From assembly GCA_027475525.1 (NCBI GenBank), contig JAMWFC010000107.1, positions 328,992 through 392,991 of the forward strand: DNA of 64,000 nt, in the 5' to 3' direction. The translations under genes were made by a program, and so were the position numbers. The notes under the pieces are model-generated. The model saw nothing but the letters and a program-made list of their open reading frames with translations, did no database searches and had not been told where the DNA came from. Positions within the stretch are counted from its first letter, which is position 1. Each line of letters begins with the position of its first letter. Below, piece by piece: positions 1 to 11,509 of the stretch. Origin of the DNA: Macrolepiota albuminosa (lineage: Eukaryota > Basidiomycota > Agaricomycetes > Agaricales > Agaricaceae).

Positions 1-180
1 TTTGCAATTTTTGACCTGCTTAGCTAATTGTTATTTACTAAACTGTAAGATAAACAAAGTAAGGTTTTGTCAAGCAATAAATCAAACTTCTTTTGTAATT
101 TAAACAGGGTCACATGATATCTATTTTCAGAACTTGCTTCGTGTAAAGTTCTCATCCGTTTCTTTAATCCTCCATCCACC

Positions 181-545
181 ATGTCTAATGAAGAACTCCA
201 CCAACAGGTTGTTGACACAGATGTTTGAGTATTATACCTTGCTCTCAGAGGAGACCTGCATCAACTCAAAGCACAGCAGAAGGACCTGGTAAGATACAAG
301 CACTCCTGCCTAATAGACATGCACTAATAGTCGTCCTGTAGATTGACATGTGGTTCATGGTTAGGGACATCAAGGATGACAAGAAACTCCTCCTTGATGC
401 CAGAAGAAGTTTCATCAACAAAGTTATCCCGCTACTCCAGAGCAAGCTTTCTGATGAGGATATGACCAGGCGGTTGAAAGACGCTGCGAAGAAATGGACC
501 CAGAGGAGCGGAAGAGGGGAAGAACCAAGTGGGGGCGAAGAATGA
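181..545 (+). pseudogene. Two-exon hypothetical gene relic
   Basis: The reading frame starts at the ATG at 181 and runs to a GTAAGA donor at 289. A 53-nt intron ends in TAG at 341, and exon 2 continues in frame from 342 to a TGA at 545. The spliced product would be rich in charged residues (ALRGDLHQLKAQQKDL, then DMWFMVRDIKDDKK) and looks like a short coiled coil. An in-frame TGA at 226-228 interrupts exon 1, so this copy is either broken or really starts further downstream. I do not recognise a family. It lies just upstream of, and on the same strand as, the Cys-cluster gene at 627 and could be a decayed first part of it. Confidence 0.35.
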
Positions 546-626
546 CCTGATCCGTCAACTGAGGCCAGTCTGTTGATGGCACCGGCATGAGAAGACCGGA
601 TAGGTCATAGGCTGGCAGCAGGAGAT

Positions 627-2076
627 TTGTCTGGTCCATCACCAATTCCGATGAAGAGAAAACAACTGAGTCCTCCAGTGACAGGAGATTTGTCTAGTCT
701 GTTGCCAAATCCCAAGAAGCCAAAAGGGGCGACCTATATTGGTCAATGTCCTCCTAGTACCTATCATCAACAGAAGGAGCAGGAGGATGAGGATGAGGAT
801 GAAGAGGAAGAGGAAGAGGAAGAACAAGAGGACAGGATACCGAAGGGAGCAATTACTGGAGGGATGCTGTTGGGCAGGTATCTGAAGACAGCACCTCGTT
901 GTGAGGGTCAGCACATCAACCTCCCTTGCCAATATTGCGCAAGTAAGTGGCTACAGTGTGTCAGGACAAAGGGTGGCACCGCATGCAATCCCTGCCGGCT
1001 CATTCACAAACAAACATGCAGCCTGACGATTGTCAAGAAAACCATCAAGCCTGGCAACAAGGGAAAGGGGAAAAAACCACTGAGAAAGAAGTCAGTGATG
1101 ATTATTGAGAGTGATGACGGTATGAAACTCTTTTCCTGCTCAAATAGCTAACCAATAGTTAGCAGATGAACTAGCCAGTCCAATCACAGGACCATCAAAA
1201 CTATCTGTCTGTCCATCCCAACCGTCGACCTCCAACCGCCCAGCGGATCCTCTTCCAGTCAAGGGAAAGGGCAAGGAGCAGGCAATGGAGTCTAGTCACA
1301 GTGAGGACATTGTGGCTGGTGTAATGGCAGGAGTGGAGAGCCGTTTGGACAGGATAGATAATGGGTTCCAGGAAGCATTGCAGAATGTTGGGGAGCAGGT
1401 GCAGGACAAATTTGTCATGGCTGAGGTGAGCTGGTTACCACATATTGAGGACTTTTTCCGTCACTACCAGACTCAGGTTGACATGCTCAGTGGCCACATA
1501 GAAACCGTGCAAACCAATGTTTCTCATGTGGGTGAGACGCTTGCATCTCACAATGGACGGATCTGTCAGACGGAGGAGCAGATCTGCCATATTTGGGGTA
1601 TGGTTGATACTTTGCAGAGTCGACTTCACATCTCCACCTGTCCCTCCAGTCCGTCAGCTCAGGATGATGTGGCAGTGCATCCAACAGGGCACAGTGGACT
1701 TGGACCCATTGTTGAAGAGGAAGACACCACTCCTGACCCCACTCCTGACCAATCCCCTGCCACTGCTGACGTATCCGTTCCCACTGGTGACACCTCTGCC
1801 CTCGCCACTGACCAATCCCATCATGCTGCTGACTTATCCGCTCTCACCGTCACTCTGTCTCTGCTTCAACAAACATCCTTAGGGACATCTCCCACACAAA
1901 CATCTCTGTCACCCCCTCAACCATCTTCCGTCCCTCTGCCAGTCCCTGCCGAGGACCCTCTCCCTGGCCCAAGGGGACTGGCTTGCAGCAACTCCCAAAG
2001 TAGTCGGCTGCCAATACAATGGACCCAATCATCCAGTCAGCTTACTGAGAGATGGAAGGCAACAGAAGACAAGTGA
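627..2076 (+). CDS. Cys-cluster / coiled-coil protein, 459 aa, two exons
   Basis: The gene reads as join(627..1119,1190..2076). The intron at 1120-1189 has a GTATGA donor, a GCTAAC branch-like site and a CACAG acceptor, and joining the exons keeps one open frame of 460 codons. The N-terminus is basic and is followed by an almost pure Glu/Asp run (about residues 53-67). A Cys cluster follows at about residues 97-127 (CQYC, C, CNPC, C spacing). It resembles the Zn2Cys6-like clusters of many Agaricomycete proteins of unknown role, but it is not a clear match to a known DNA-binding domain. A KGKGK linker leads to a predicted coiled coil (about residues 200-310) and then a Pro/Ser/Thr-rich tail with repeated short TP/DQS motifs. 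Similar proteins are often seen next to KDZ transposons, and a KDZ transposase relic lies at 6.4-9.4 kb. Its function is unknown. The intact frame stands out among decayed neighbours. Confidence 0.6.
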
Positions 2077-2128
2077 AGATGGACAGTTTCTTATTGTACA
2101 ATTTTTTTTTTGGTTATGATAGACATTG

Positions 2129-3607
2129 CTACATTTTTGTAACACTATAGTTTACAAAAATGTAATGTAACATTTCCCCCTTCCCCACATCAATGACAGC
2201 AGACTGGTTGAATGACCTTAGTGTGGCTGCTACTGCTTTTTGCTGGTGTAGACATATCAATGTATCAAGCTGCATCTTCCTGTAGTATTTGTGCTTGAGA
2301 CTTGCAGGGTCACTTGGAATTTGTTGACAATTGGTTAGGCAATGCCTTGCGCTTCTTTTGGTTTTGTAATACCAGCCTTCCCTCACCTTCAAACTGGTCA
2401 TTGCCCTCATCTTGAAGAATGTCGAGCACTTTTCTTGACACTCTATATCTCGAGAAACCATCACTAGAGCCATTAATTGGAGGGTCTCAATGGCTCCATC
2501 CTCTTTATTGTAAGAGGTGGATAGTAGTGGCATCTACCACTGCTGTATTATCACCACATTTGTCATGAACAGATTCATCGAGAGCGGACTCGTTGTGAGC
2601 GGAAGCTGATACATTTAGTTGGGATTCATTGTGAACTGTGGATCTGTTGTGGTGCTGAGGCTGGGGAGTGTGCGGTGAGTGCAAGACAGGGGGTTCCTCC
2701 TGTAAGTCAGGCAGTGGTGTGTGTGATACGCTAGGTGACAGGGGAAGTGTAGGCCCTAGTTGCCACTCCAAGTTGGCTGCAGATCTGGTGACTAAAGCAG
2801 ATCTGCCATCAGCGGCTCCATCATTAGCAATGGTCCTACTGTTGTCATTGACTACCACTGATGGTGTTGGCCTCTGTTTCCAATTTTTCCCTCTATTTTT
2901 GCATGTAGCCTTACGTGCTGCTGCTGCTGCCGCATTTTTTTCACAATCAGCTCAGGTGCCGTACTCAGCAGCTACTGGTTGCTTGTGACGGTTGAGATAA
3001 ACCGTCTAGCAGAAGGTGTCACCGGATCCATACTGTCCTTAATGGTCTCTCCAGAAGTTCAGCAGACGCAATAGCTCAGGCCGACCAAGATTATGGGGAT
3101 CTTGGAATATCAGACCCTCTGGAAGATACCTTGAATGTATGAATTGCTGATCATTGGTCCTCACTGCCTTGTAAGGAGCAGATTCATAACGGTAACCAGA
3201 CGCAATTTCTGATGGGGTGATCAGATGATGAGCAAAGATGGAGAAAACTAGGATTCACTGTAATGAGTATTTAGATAGTCCCGGACAAGCATTTCCAATT
3301 CTGCCTGAGTTTGAAATATATTTGGTCCTGGATCTGCTGGTAATATTGGGAATCCATCCCTATCCAGATCAAGGATGAGGTCATGGCATGTAAGGATAGG
3401 AGGAGTCAAATCATGAGGTGATTGCATGTTGGACAGCATGTCTCTACCAAGAAGAGCAGACATGTAATCCATCATCTTCTTGTTGAGGTCACTAACAAGG
3501 TCAGGAAAGGAGTCTTGAAAGGTAGGTCGGTTAGCATGGGTCAAGTATGACATATTGTCATGACTATAATTGGTGTCAAAATTGTTTAAAGAATGATGGC
3601 ACCACAT
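2129..3607 (-). pseudogene. C-terminal part of an Agaricomycete hypothetical gene
   Basis: On the minus strand an exon from 3607 to about 3258 encodes a stretch ending in VRDYLNTHY. A GTGAATCC donor and a CATCAG acceptor join it in phase to KIASGYRYESAPYKAV, followed by IHSRYLPEGLIFQDPHNLGR and LLRLLNFW. From memory this order (RDYL.HY, then YLP...F.DP..., then LL.FW) is typical of a hypothetical protein family that is common in Agaricomycete repeats. Downstream sequence shifts frame, runs into stops near 3,010-3,060, and continues as Ser/Thr/His-rich sequence to about 2,130. It therefore appears degenerate. The function of the family is unknown to me. The likely N-terminal part lies at 4,857-5,885, beyond a block of non-coding repeats. 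Confidence 0.4.
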
Positions 3608-4048
3608 ATATTCTAATAGTCATGCCTTCATCTGCATATCAACCAACAGTCCAACTCAACATGCCCATCTCTCTAAATCAAAGCACATTGTAGTACTTGG
3701 GGGCAAGTATTACTGTAGTTCTGGGGCTTATTGGTAACTTAGAAAGTTCCCTCTAATTCACACTGTTGCTTGATGATAAACTTGGTGTATTGGGTGCTTC
3801 TCAGAATATCAAATACTCTGGTGGGCAGTAGAAGGTTCTCAGTCAACTCCAGCCTAAGCAGTTCACTCCCTGGGAACTACTGGGCCTTTGTTTTCCAATA
3901 GACTTCCAAGAAGAGGTGCTCAATAAACTCTAGCCTAGGTGATTCACTCCCTGGGAACCACTGAGCCTTTGCCTATCAATTGCCTGTCTATTCTCTACTA
4001 AACTTGGGCTATTTATACTGTTTTTCTGGTGCACAGACCACTATCTAC

Positions 4049-4202
4049 ACCTGACTCTTTGTTGTAAACTCCCCAGCCTCCAGAACATATTTGATAGTCC
4101 AATTTCCCTTTTGGGAGGCATGTTTACCTGACTCTTTGTTGTAAACTCCCCAGCCTCCAGAACATATTTGATAGTCCAATTTCCCTTTTGGGAGGCATGT
4201 TT
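4049..4202. repeat. 77-bp direct tandem duplication
   Basis: Positions 4049-4125 and 4126-4202 are identical. The match breaks immediately on both sides, so the unit is exactly 77 bp. It is one of at least eleven such duplications in this window and is probably an assembly overlap that was not collapsed. Confidence 0.95.
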
Positions 4203-4251
4203 CAGTGCCACCAGTTCCACCATTCAACTTCTTGTTCTACCATTCCTCTGG

Positions 4252-4405
4252 ATGTCTCTGATTGCCACTTCTCCATTTGCTTCAGCTCCATTTAGCATGA
4301 TCCCATTCATAGATCCTTCTTTCCCCTTATGTCTCTGATTGCCACTTCTCCATTTGCTTCAGCTCCATTTAGCATGATCCCATTCATAGATCCTTCTTTC
4401 CCCTT
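4252..4405. repeat. 77-bp direct tandem duplication
   Basis: Positions 4252-4328 and 4329-4405 are identical and flanking bases differ. It lies only 49 bp from the previous duplication, with unrelated sequence in the unit. Confidence 0.95.
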
Positions 4406-4856
4406 TTAGCGCTTCCCTGCATTCCATGCTTCTTTTGACATCCCTCCATGCTTCTTTTCCTTTCCCCTTTCAGTCATGTCAAATCGGGCATTGTCAGATC
4501 TGATCTTGATCTAGATCATCACAAATTGATCCCATTTCGTCACTTCTGCCAGCTCCCATGCTTCCCCTCCCCATTACAGTGGTTGGACTATTGTTGAGTG
4601 GATAGCTTGAGCCGGTCCCTGCCCTTTGTTCTGTACTGTCTGTGTATTTATTGGAGTGTTTTTGGAGATATAATTTGTTGAGACTGCTACCAGGAGGCTT
4701 ACAGTTTTCAGCCTTATGATTAAATGTTTATTTTGACTTATGGTGCATGTTGTGTCTCTGACTGCTGGTACAGCGTCGTATCAACATCTGCATCGTCCAC
4801 ATGCTTCAAACCGTGCTTTTAGGCCTTCCTGAAGAGACAATGATTAGAAAGCGGAA

Positions 4857-5885
4857 TCAAGTGGATGGATGTACAACAAATAGAGGACAGATGGGAGATG
4901 GAAGGAGTACCAACTTGTGCTGAATTTCTGGTGGATTTCCTTTTTCACTCCATTCTGCCGCCATCTTCTGTAAACGACTTTCCTCCTGTGGTGTGAGTTG
5001 ATGCATAACATTTTTGACAGCCACATTATATTGTGCAAATGCATTCAATCCTGAGGCATTGTGATCCTTACCCCTCAACAAGTTCTGGATCTCCTTGTTT
5101 ATCTCCTTTGCCATTATTTGCCAGACAACATCTCGCAGTGAAGTTTTCAGGAGCACCTTTGGATTTTTATGCTGGTAATAAGGGCACCAGCAATTCTTGA
5201 TATACTGGACAACCTTCTATTCAAGCAAATAATGTCTAGTTCTTTGCAATGAGTTGCTGTATCTACTTTGATTCTCTCTGCCCACTCTTCCCCTGTCTTT
5301 GGCTCTGTCCCCTTAGAGGCCTAGTAGATGAAGATATCCATTAGGATTTTATCCTTCAAGATAGCAGTCCAAGCTTGAGGAGTAGTTGAGGAGTGGTAGA
5401 GTTTCTTGTATGGTTCAAAAATAGATCTTTCTTCCGCTGTAAATATCAGTTCTACTCATCTTTTCTTTGGTGAAAATATTGGTTCAGGCGGTTGCAGGAG
5501 GGCAGACATGTTTGTAGACAATATAATTTTCTGCAACCACACAGTTCTCAACCAAAGGATCACATGATAAAATATACATTTCCGTTCAGTGTCCATTGAT
5601 GACAAATAGATTCTGTTTGTCTTCAATGGATAGGGTCCACTGTCCGCTGGTATCTGGCCTGTCCAAATTGGGGCATATTGCCAATATCGATGAGCAGTCT
5701 CATTAGATCTCCAGTACAATGACTAGATCCTGGCCATAGATATTTTGATTATGAACCTGAACTCTCTGAAGAAATGCAAGCAACCAAAAACAACAGTCAT
5801 CAGGCAAAGGGACCTCATCCCATTTGCTGAGGAAAGGACACGACTCACTCAGAACACATGAGGGTTGCCAGTCCTCATAACACAA
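4857..5885 (-). pseudogene. N-terminal part of the same hypothetical gene
   Basis: Minus-strand coding fragments run from about 5,885 down to 4,857. One encodes a segment with DEVPLPDDCCFWLLAFL. A second contains a block ending QLTPQEESRLQKMAAEWSEK followed by GNPPEIQ. Agaricomycete hypothetical proteins commonly carry a related signature in which a helical block is followed by G.PPE.Q. The fragments sit in different frames with short gaps, so either several introns or frameshifts separate them. No catalytic domain is visible. It probably belongs with the fragment at 2,129-3,607. Confidence 0.35.
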
Positions 5886-6371
5886 CGGCTACCACTGGGT
5901 CCCATTCCCATTGTAACTGGTGCACCACCTGCGGCATTTGCAAATAATGATAACTTTGCATACTTGGACAATAATCCAATGGTAGATGATGTAGATGATA
6001 CAATGCCCATATCTATAAGGCATGTAAAGGTGATTTGAATGTATGCTATTATTGAGAGCAAATTATTCAAGTTCATACATAGACACAGGCAGATTATCTT
6101 AACAACTTCATCAACCATGTTCGACAGTTGCTCAATGGATTGCTTGGTCATAAATCAATGGATGATATTACTGATTGCCTTGCTTGTCCTGACCATTACC
6201 TTGCATGATGGCGATGTTGTGATTGAGTTGAGTCAAGAATATTCTGTCACAGATGTTTCTGCTGCATGCACGACTCCAACCCGTTTCACCGACCTGAAGT
6301 ATGAAATGGTAGGTATTTTCAACCAATGAATATGTCAGATACTTGAGGGTATTTCTATATCCAATACAATT

Positions 6372-9300
6372 CATTGCATGCAAATTGTCATCAAGGGAAG
6401 GTCAGGGTCAGGGCTCTTGAGGACCACAAGTGGAAAAAGGACATTCAGGAGCAAGAGTTTCTATGACTCAAATATCAACTGGATGTTGAACTTCCATCAG
6501 CAGATAGTGACCTGGGACATCCGGCAGTGCATCCATCCATGACTTCAGATTTCCTGAGCAGACTTCAGGATGCCAGCCTTGATCAAATCATAGAAGAAGA
6601 AGAGCAACAGAAACCAAAGAATAATGTGCGAATAGAAGATATTCCAGAAGATTGGCCAGCCACAAATGGGTTCCATATGGACAGATATGATTGCTTTGGG
6701 AATCCAATACAACAGATTGTTCACACAACTGGAGTACACTACATCACTGTCATTTCATGTGAGTGTTCTGGGATGGATGTCTTGGTGGAGGATACTATCT
6801 GCTCGCAGCTGGTCTCTAGTACATTTGATTGGATACAAACATATTTTACAACGGCTGTGCTGGACAACTGCCATTCAACAAATCTAAAGTGCAAAGCATC
6901 TGCCTACCAGTACTGGCAGAAAATTACAAGAATAACTTCCCTGATTGCATCTTCTGGTGAGGTGGATAATCTTTACCACAAGCTATGACAAATTTCTCGT
7001 TCATGGTGGTGGCTGAAGAAGTTGAAGTGGGCAGGCTTTGGCCATGATGAATCGAGGCATCCCATGGTGCCAGACCATGGTGAACTTGCAATATTCTGTT
7101 CAACTTGTCCCCAACCAGGAGTCAATCTTCTATCCAACTGGGAACAAGATCCTGTCTGGTGGAAGTTCAATTGTTCTTTAATGATGGACGGCAACTTCAA
7201 GGCAGATCACGTCCAACATTCTAATCCTGCTCATGATGTATGGCATTCAGAAGGCAGTGGTATGATGGCCAGGAGGAATGAGCTCACCCACTATCTCAAG
7301 CATGCAAAGGAACAGCCAATAGTAAGTGACATTCTTTAACTCTACCTATCTGCTGTCTGCTCATCAATTAATCCTGTCTGTTGGCTGTTTGCTGGACCTC
7401 CGTCTGTCCAGGGAGCTGCTTGTGAAAACACATTCAAAGCTATTGAAAAGGCGCTGATAATGAACAAGTCATGCGACATTACTGGTATTGTTGCAACAGC
7501 ATGTACATGGCATGGCTGCTTTGCTCCTAATAGTGTATGAACAAGTCATGCGACATTACTGGTATTGTTGCAACAGCATGTACATGGCATGGCTGCTTTG
7601 CTCCTAATAGTGTAACAAACTTGATCGGTGGTGAAGGCCAGGTTTACACAGACTTTTTCATCACACGGGCAGTTAAGATGACCAACATGGATGGGATTCA
7701 GCATCTCCTACTGGTATATGACATAGCATGCCAGTGGTGTGTCAAATCTTCTGAATGGCTTGCAAAGGCCAGAGAAGTCCTGCCAGATAATCTACTTGTG
7801 GACTTTGCAATAGAACTTCTTCATGTCCATGGGCATAAGGAGGATTGTTTTTTCTGCTTTGCCCCGTCCTTCATTCCCGGAGCCGGTCATTTGGCTGGGG
7901 AGATAATTGAAAGTCTATGGTCTACACTAAATGAAGTCTCACAGATGGCCCATACAGCTACCTTGGCACATCAGGCAGAAATCCTTGATGATCATATATG
8001 TGACTCAAACTGGAAGAAGCTGCTTGATATGGTTCCATTTCTATGTCAAAAGTACAGGACTGCTGTTGAGATGATAGATGCAGCTGTTCAATATTTCACT
8101 GAGTGATCCATCAGAATATCAATGGATTTACTAACAAGCTGAGAAGCTGGAATAGCTAAGGCAGAAAGGCTCAGAGAGGAGGGAAACTGTAAAGCAATAG
8201 ATATTCTCAAAGCTTGTACAATGACCTTCAATAGTGCAAGTGAAGACCGAATGGCAGCAGACAGTGGAAACCACTCAACGGATGTTGCAGCAACGGATAT
8301 TCATTCCTTCTGGATTCAACTTGCCCTTGACATTGAGGAGCAGCAGTAAGGTGTATTGCTGATGGCCCAACCTATTTCACTAATTGGAAGCTCAGAATTG
8401 CAATTCAGGACCAGGTTTGCCATTTGAATTGGCATGCAAGCAATGATGATTGGCAAAAGTTCAAGGCAGAAAGAGAACTATTAAGGGTTCAACTCAATGT
8501 CCTTGCTGCTTCACAGGACAGGAGCAGGTTTATTGCTAGTGGAAGGCAGACTGCCCCCCTGGAACCAGATGAAGTTCCTGGAGCCTTTGACGACAATGAA
8601 ATGGCAGAAGATGGACAACCAGCAGATCTGCTGATACCGCTGGCAGATAACCTTGGACCAACAGATGTAGTTGTTCCAGAAGATTTAATTGAAAGGCTCC
8701 TGCAAGCTCTTTGGGAATTCACTGCAGAGAAATCATTCTTATATTTTCATGTCATCTGAGTTGCCCCAAGCAAAAATGTGAAAACTTGAGCTCGCACATC
8801 TCTTCAAAGAATCCAGGCCTCAATCCTGGTGAAGGCTTGTGTGTCTATGCACGATGCCGCAGTGCTCTGCTGCGACTGGGATCGGACCCCAGCATTCAGA
8901 GAAAGTATCCAGTTTTACAGAAAGCTAATTTGAATGCAAGCACAGCTTTACGAGATCCCAACATTCCTGGTTCATCAAAGATCAAAGTATCTTGGATATG
9001 GCACTCTAATTCTGATGCAGAAAATAAATCTGCAACTATTTCTGAATGTGAGTCCTCTTGTTAACATTTCCATTATCATTACATCTGTTCGTGAACATAT
9101 CTCTTCAGTTAATCGTGTTCATTATCTACGTGCTAGAGCACAACACAACAAATGGACAGAGGGATGTCAGCTTGTCACAAGTGAAATGGAGTGGACAGTT
9201 CGGTATTTCTTCAACCAGGCAGATATTTGGTCAAAGTGTGGTATGTCAGTGAAGAAAAGAAGTCTCCAGTCATATGTCCACAAAAAGGTGGCCATGTGGC

Positions 9301-9386
9301 AAGAATTGGCCTCAATGGCAATTGATAAATTTAGGTGGGTGCTTCCTGATTTTATTCTCCCCCAAACTGCAAGAGATCTGCTGTAA
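6372..9386 (+). pseudogene. KDZ (Kyakuja-Dileera-Zisupton) transposase, degenerate
   Basis: Fragments in order match the KDZ transposase family. About 6,690-6,988: GVHYITV followed by a CEC pair, the entry to the catalytic region. 7,022-7,320: GELAIFCSTCPQPGVNL and MMDGNFKADH, both hallmark blocks. 7,537-8,106: HGCFAPNSV, then YDIACQW, GAGHLAGEIIESLWS and DDHICDSNWKKL. About 8,950-9,050: DPNIPGSSKIKVSWIW. 9,115-9,340: HYLRARAQHNKW and EMEWTVRYFFNQ, the C-terminal block. KDZ enzymes are cut-and-paste DNA transposases. The upstream CxC cysteine cluster usual for fungal members is not visible. A TGA at 6986-6988 falls where an Arg is expected. A 77-bp duplication at 7,460 repeats one exon, probably as an assembly artefact. 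Several fragments lie in different frames, so this copy appears dead. I could not find its terminal inverted repeats. Confidence 0.85.
7460..7613. repeat. 77-bp direct tandem duplication inside KDZ transposase
   Basis: Positions 7460-7536 and 7537-7613 are identical, plus one extra chance base. It repeats the coding segment NKSCDITGIVATACTWHGCF and breaks the transposase frame. Confidence 0.95.
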
Positions 9387-9390
9387 AAAT

Positions 9391-9476
9391 GGTGGATGCA
9401 GAGACAGATTGATATGACAGATGCAGAGATGGATTGATGTGATGGATGCAGAGACAGATTGAACTGATGGATGCAG
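9391..9476. repeat. Short tandem repeat, about 27-30 bp unit
   Basis: Three to four imperfect copies of a unit built on GATGCAGAGACAGATTGA follow directly after the KDZ C-terminal block. No coding function is apparent. Confidence 0.7.
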
Positions 9477-10245
9477 CTTGCTGCCATCAGCGGATGATCA
9501 GAACAGATTTGTGACAGTCACATGCAATGGAATTGTTGAAAATCACTTTTGTTTACAAGGCACAAAAATCTGATACATAGCAGTATCCACTTCTACAAGC
9601 AAGAGTGCAATGGCGTCTACCTCTGTACCACACAATGTCATGTCCCAAGCTACTGTACTAGAAAATTTGCAAGAGGTTGTTGACTACATTGAGTCATGCC
9701 TCATTCACACAATGTCATGTCCCAAGCTACTGTACTAGAAAATTTGCAAGAGGTTGTTGACTACATTGAGTCATGCCTCATTGCAGCACTTTTCATATTT
9801 GGCAATCTTGCACCAAGTCTTGAAGCGGAAGAGGCATGGATTATCCAAGCATCTAGACAAGGAGTTGGTAAGATAACTTCAAAATGTGTAAATATATTAG
9901 GATCTGACTGTGTGCCATAGAACTTTGTATTGTCATATCTGAGGGCTGCATCACTGAATAATGTGGTCTGCAATGTCCCAGACATTATCAAAAGCATGAG
10001 CCAATTTTTCCCTCTCCAAAATCAGCAAACTTTGCCCACAAAGATCCTGGAGTTTGTTGATGGCTGTCAAGGTCTTATCAGGAATCTGTATGGCTGTAAT
10101 TGGTGGAACCACATTGGCTGAGAGGATGTTCAAGTCTTAAGCAATGAAACGCTAGAGCATTGCCTTCTCATATATCAGCAAGGCTTCCACTCTCTTGAAA
10201 GCTTCTTGGCATGCAACTGCTGGCCACCCATGACATTGCCATCCA
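9477..10245. other. Intergenic, no recognisable gene
   Basis: Only short open frames without recognisable motifs are present. The stretch contains a 77-bp duplication (9629-9782) and is CpG-poor like the KDZ relic to its left. Confidence 0.5.
9629..9782. repeat. 77-bp direct tandem duplication
   Basis: Positions 9629-9705 and 9706-9782 are identical, with mismatching flanks on both sides, giving a unit of exactly 77 bp. Confidence 0.95.
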
Positions 10246-11465
10246 ATGGATTGGTGTCTATCCCAGCACCAGACGATTTGCTCTGTGTGTTTGCAGGTAG
10301 CGGATCCACCAGGGGCCACCAGGGGCCACCAGCAGATGCTTCTAGCCCTAGACAAGTGGCAGTCGCTGGATAGGATGGAACATGTCCCAATGGCCAACAA
10401 TATGATCCGCCTGTTTGCTGGCAGCAAGTCCATTGCTGCTTCCGTTGTCAGTTCCATTGCCAGGTCTATGGATCCTGCTCAGACGGGCCAATTGACAGGC
10501 ATCGAGTCCCATATCAACAGTATTGATGGTGAGCAGCCTGATCCTCAAGACTGCCTCTCCATGGCCCATCTTATCACTCTCCCTGATGTCAACTCTCCCC
10601 AATGGCCATCCTTGATGCATATCAAATCCTCAAATGCACAACATCCATTCCACCACCTCTACAGCCAGAGTAAACCTGGACCAGTATATGGCCCTACAAT
10701 GGAAAACTCTTGTGTTGTGGTTCAACCAGCATCACAACTTCCTTCCGCCCTAGCAGCTCATATCCGCCAGACATTCATGGAGCTGGGGGAAACTGATGAC
10801 GACCAGGTGAATATCTCTAATCCATCCATTAGTGACCCTGACTTAGAGGGTATCCCTCCTTTGTTCATTGTGGCGGATGACGAGATAGAAGACAAATCTT
10901 TGCCACCTTTGTTCATTCCTGCAAAAGAGGAGACAGAAGATGAATCTTTGCCACCTTTGTTCATTCCTGCAGAAGAGGGGACGGAAGACAAATCTTTGCC
11001 TCCTTTGTTCATTCCTGCAAAAGAGGAGACCGAAGACAATAATTTGCCCTCTTTGTTCATTCCTGTGGAAGAGGAGATGGACGACGATTCTCTGCCACCT
11101 CTATTTATTGTTAGTGAAGGAGCAGAAGGACTAACAGCAATGGAGACTGTGGTGGCTGGTGACAGCGGAGAAACAGAAGTCTGGAGCAGCAGACATATGG
11201 CAATCAATGTAGGCCCATTGGCCCTGTCAATCAAGCTGGTCATACTGATGATGTGTCTGTTGATATGTTAGAGTCACCCTCACCATCTTCATTGTCAGGC
11301 CTGATAGCAAACTATGAAGACATCACACTTCCCAGACCTCAGGGGCCATATACACCAGACAACTTTGCATTTTTGACAGCAAACTACCTGCTTGATGAGG
11401 ATTTGTTCTATTCAGACGCATTGCATGAATCTAATAAAGAGGAGGAATACACATTGGACGAGTAA
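10246..11465 (+). CDS. Hypothetical protein with acidic 16-aa repeats
   Basis: The frame from 10,246 encodes a Cys/Gln-containing N-terminus and a Ser/Pro/His-rich middle. Six tandem 16-residue repeats follow at about 10,852-11,130, with consensus LPPLFIPAKEETEDES: a hydrophobic LPPLFI core followed by an acidic stretch. This frame stops at 11,271. The sequence from 11,253 to 11,465 continues in another frame, in the same acidic/Ser style, to a natural end (YTLDE). A single frameshift near 11,190-11,250 or a missed intron therefore separates the two halves. The start is uncertain because the upstream frame also lacks good landmarks. I recognise no family. The alternating hydrophobic/acidic repeats recall transcription activation regions, but that is only an analogy. 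Confidence 0.4.
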
Positions 11466-11509
11466 TTTAATCCTTAGTTACTATAATTCTTGGCTTTTCC
11501 GTTGGTTAT

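Larger units (their letters stand above)
3620..4850. other. Non-coding repeat-rich insertion, LTR-like
   Basis: No coding sequence is visible. The segment holds two imperfect copies (about 3,835-3,885 and 3,925-3,970) of a sequence ending in TTCACTCCCTGGGAAC, then the two 77-bp duplications listed separately. The right end (about 4,600-4,790) has promoter/LTR-like T-rich sequence. It separates two parts of what looks like one minus-strand gene, so it may be an inserted LTR or a non-autonomous element. I could not find clean termini. Confidence 0.3.
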
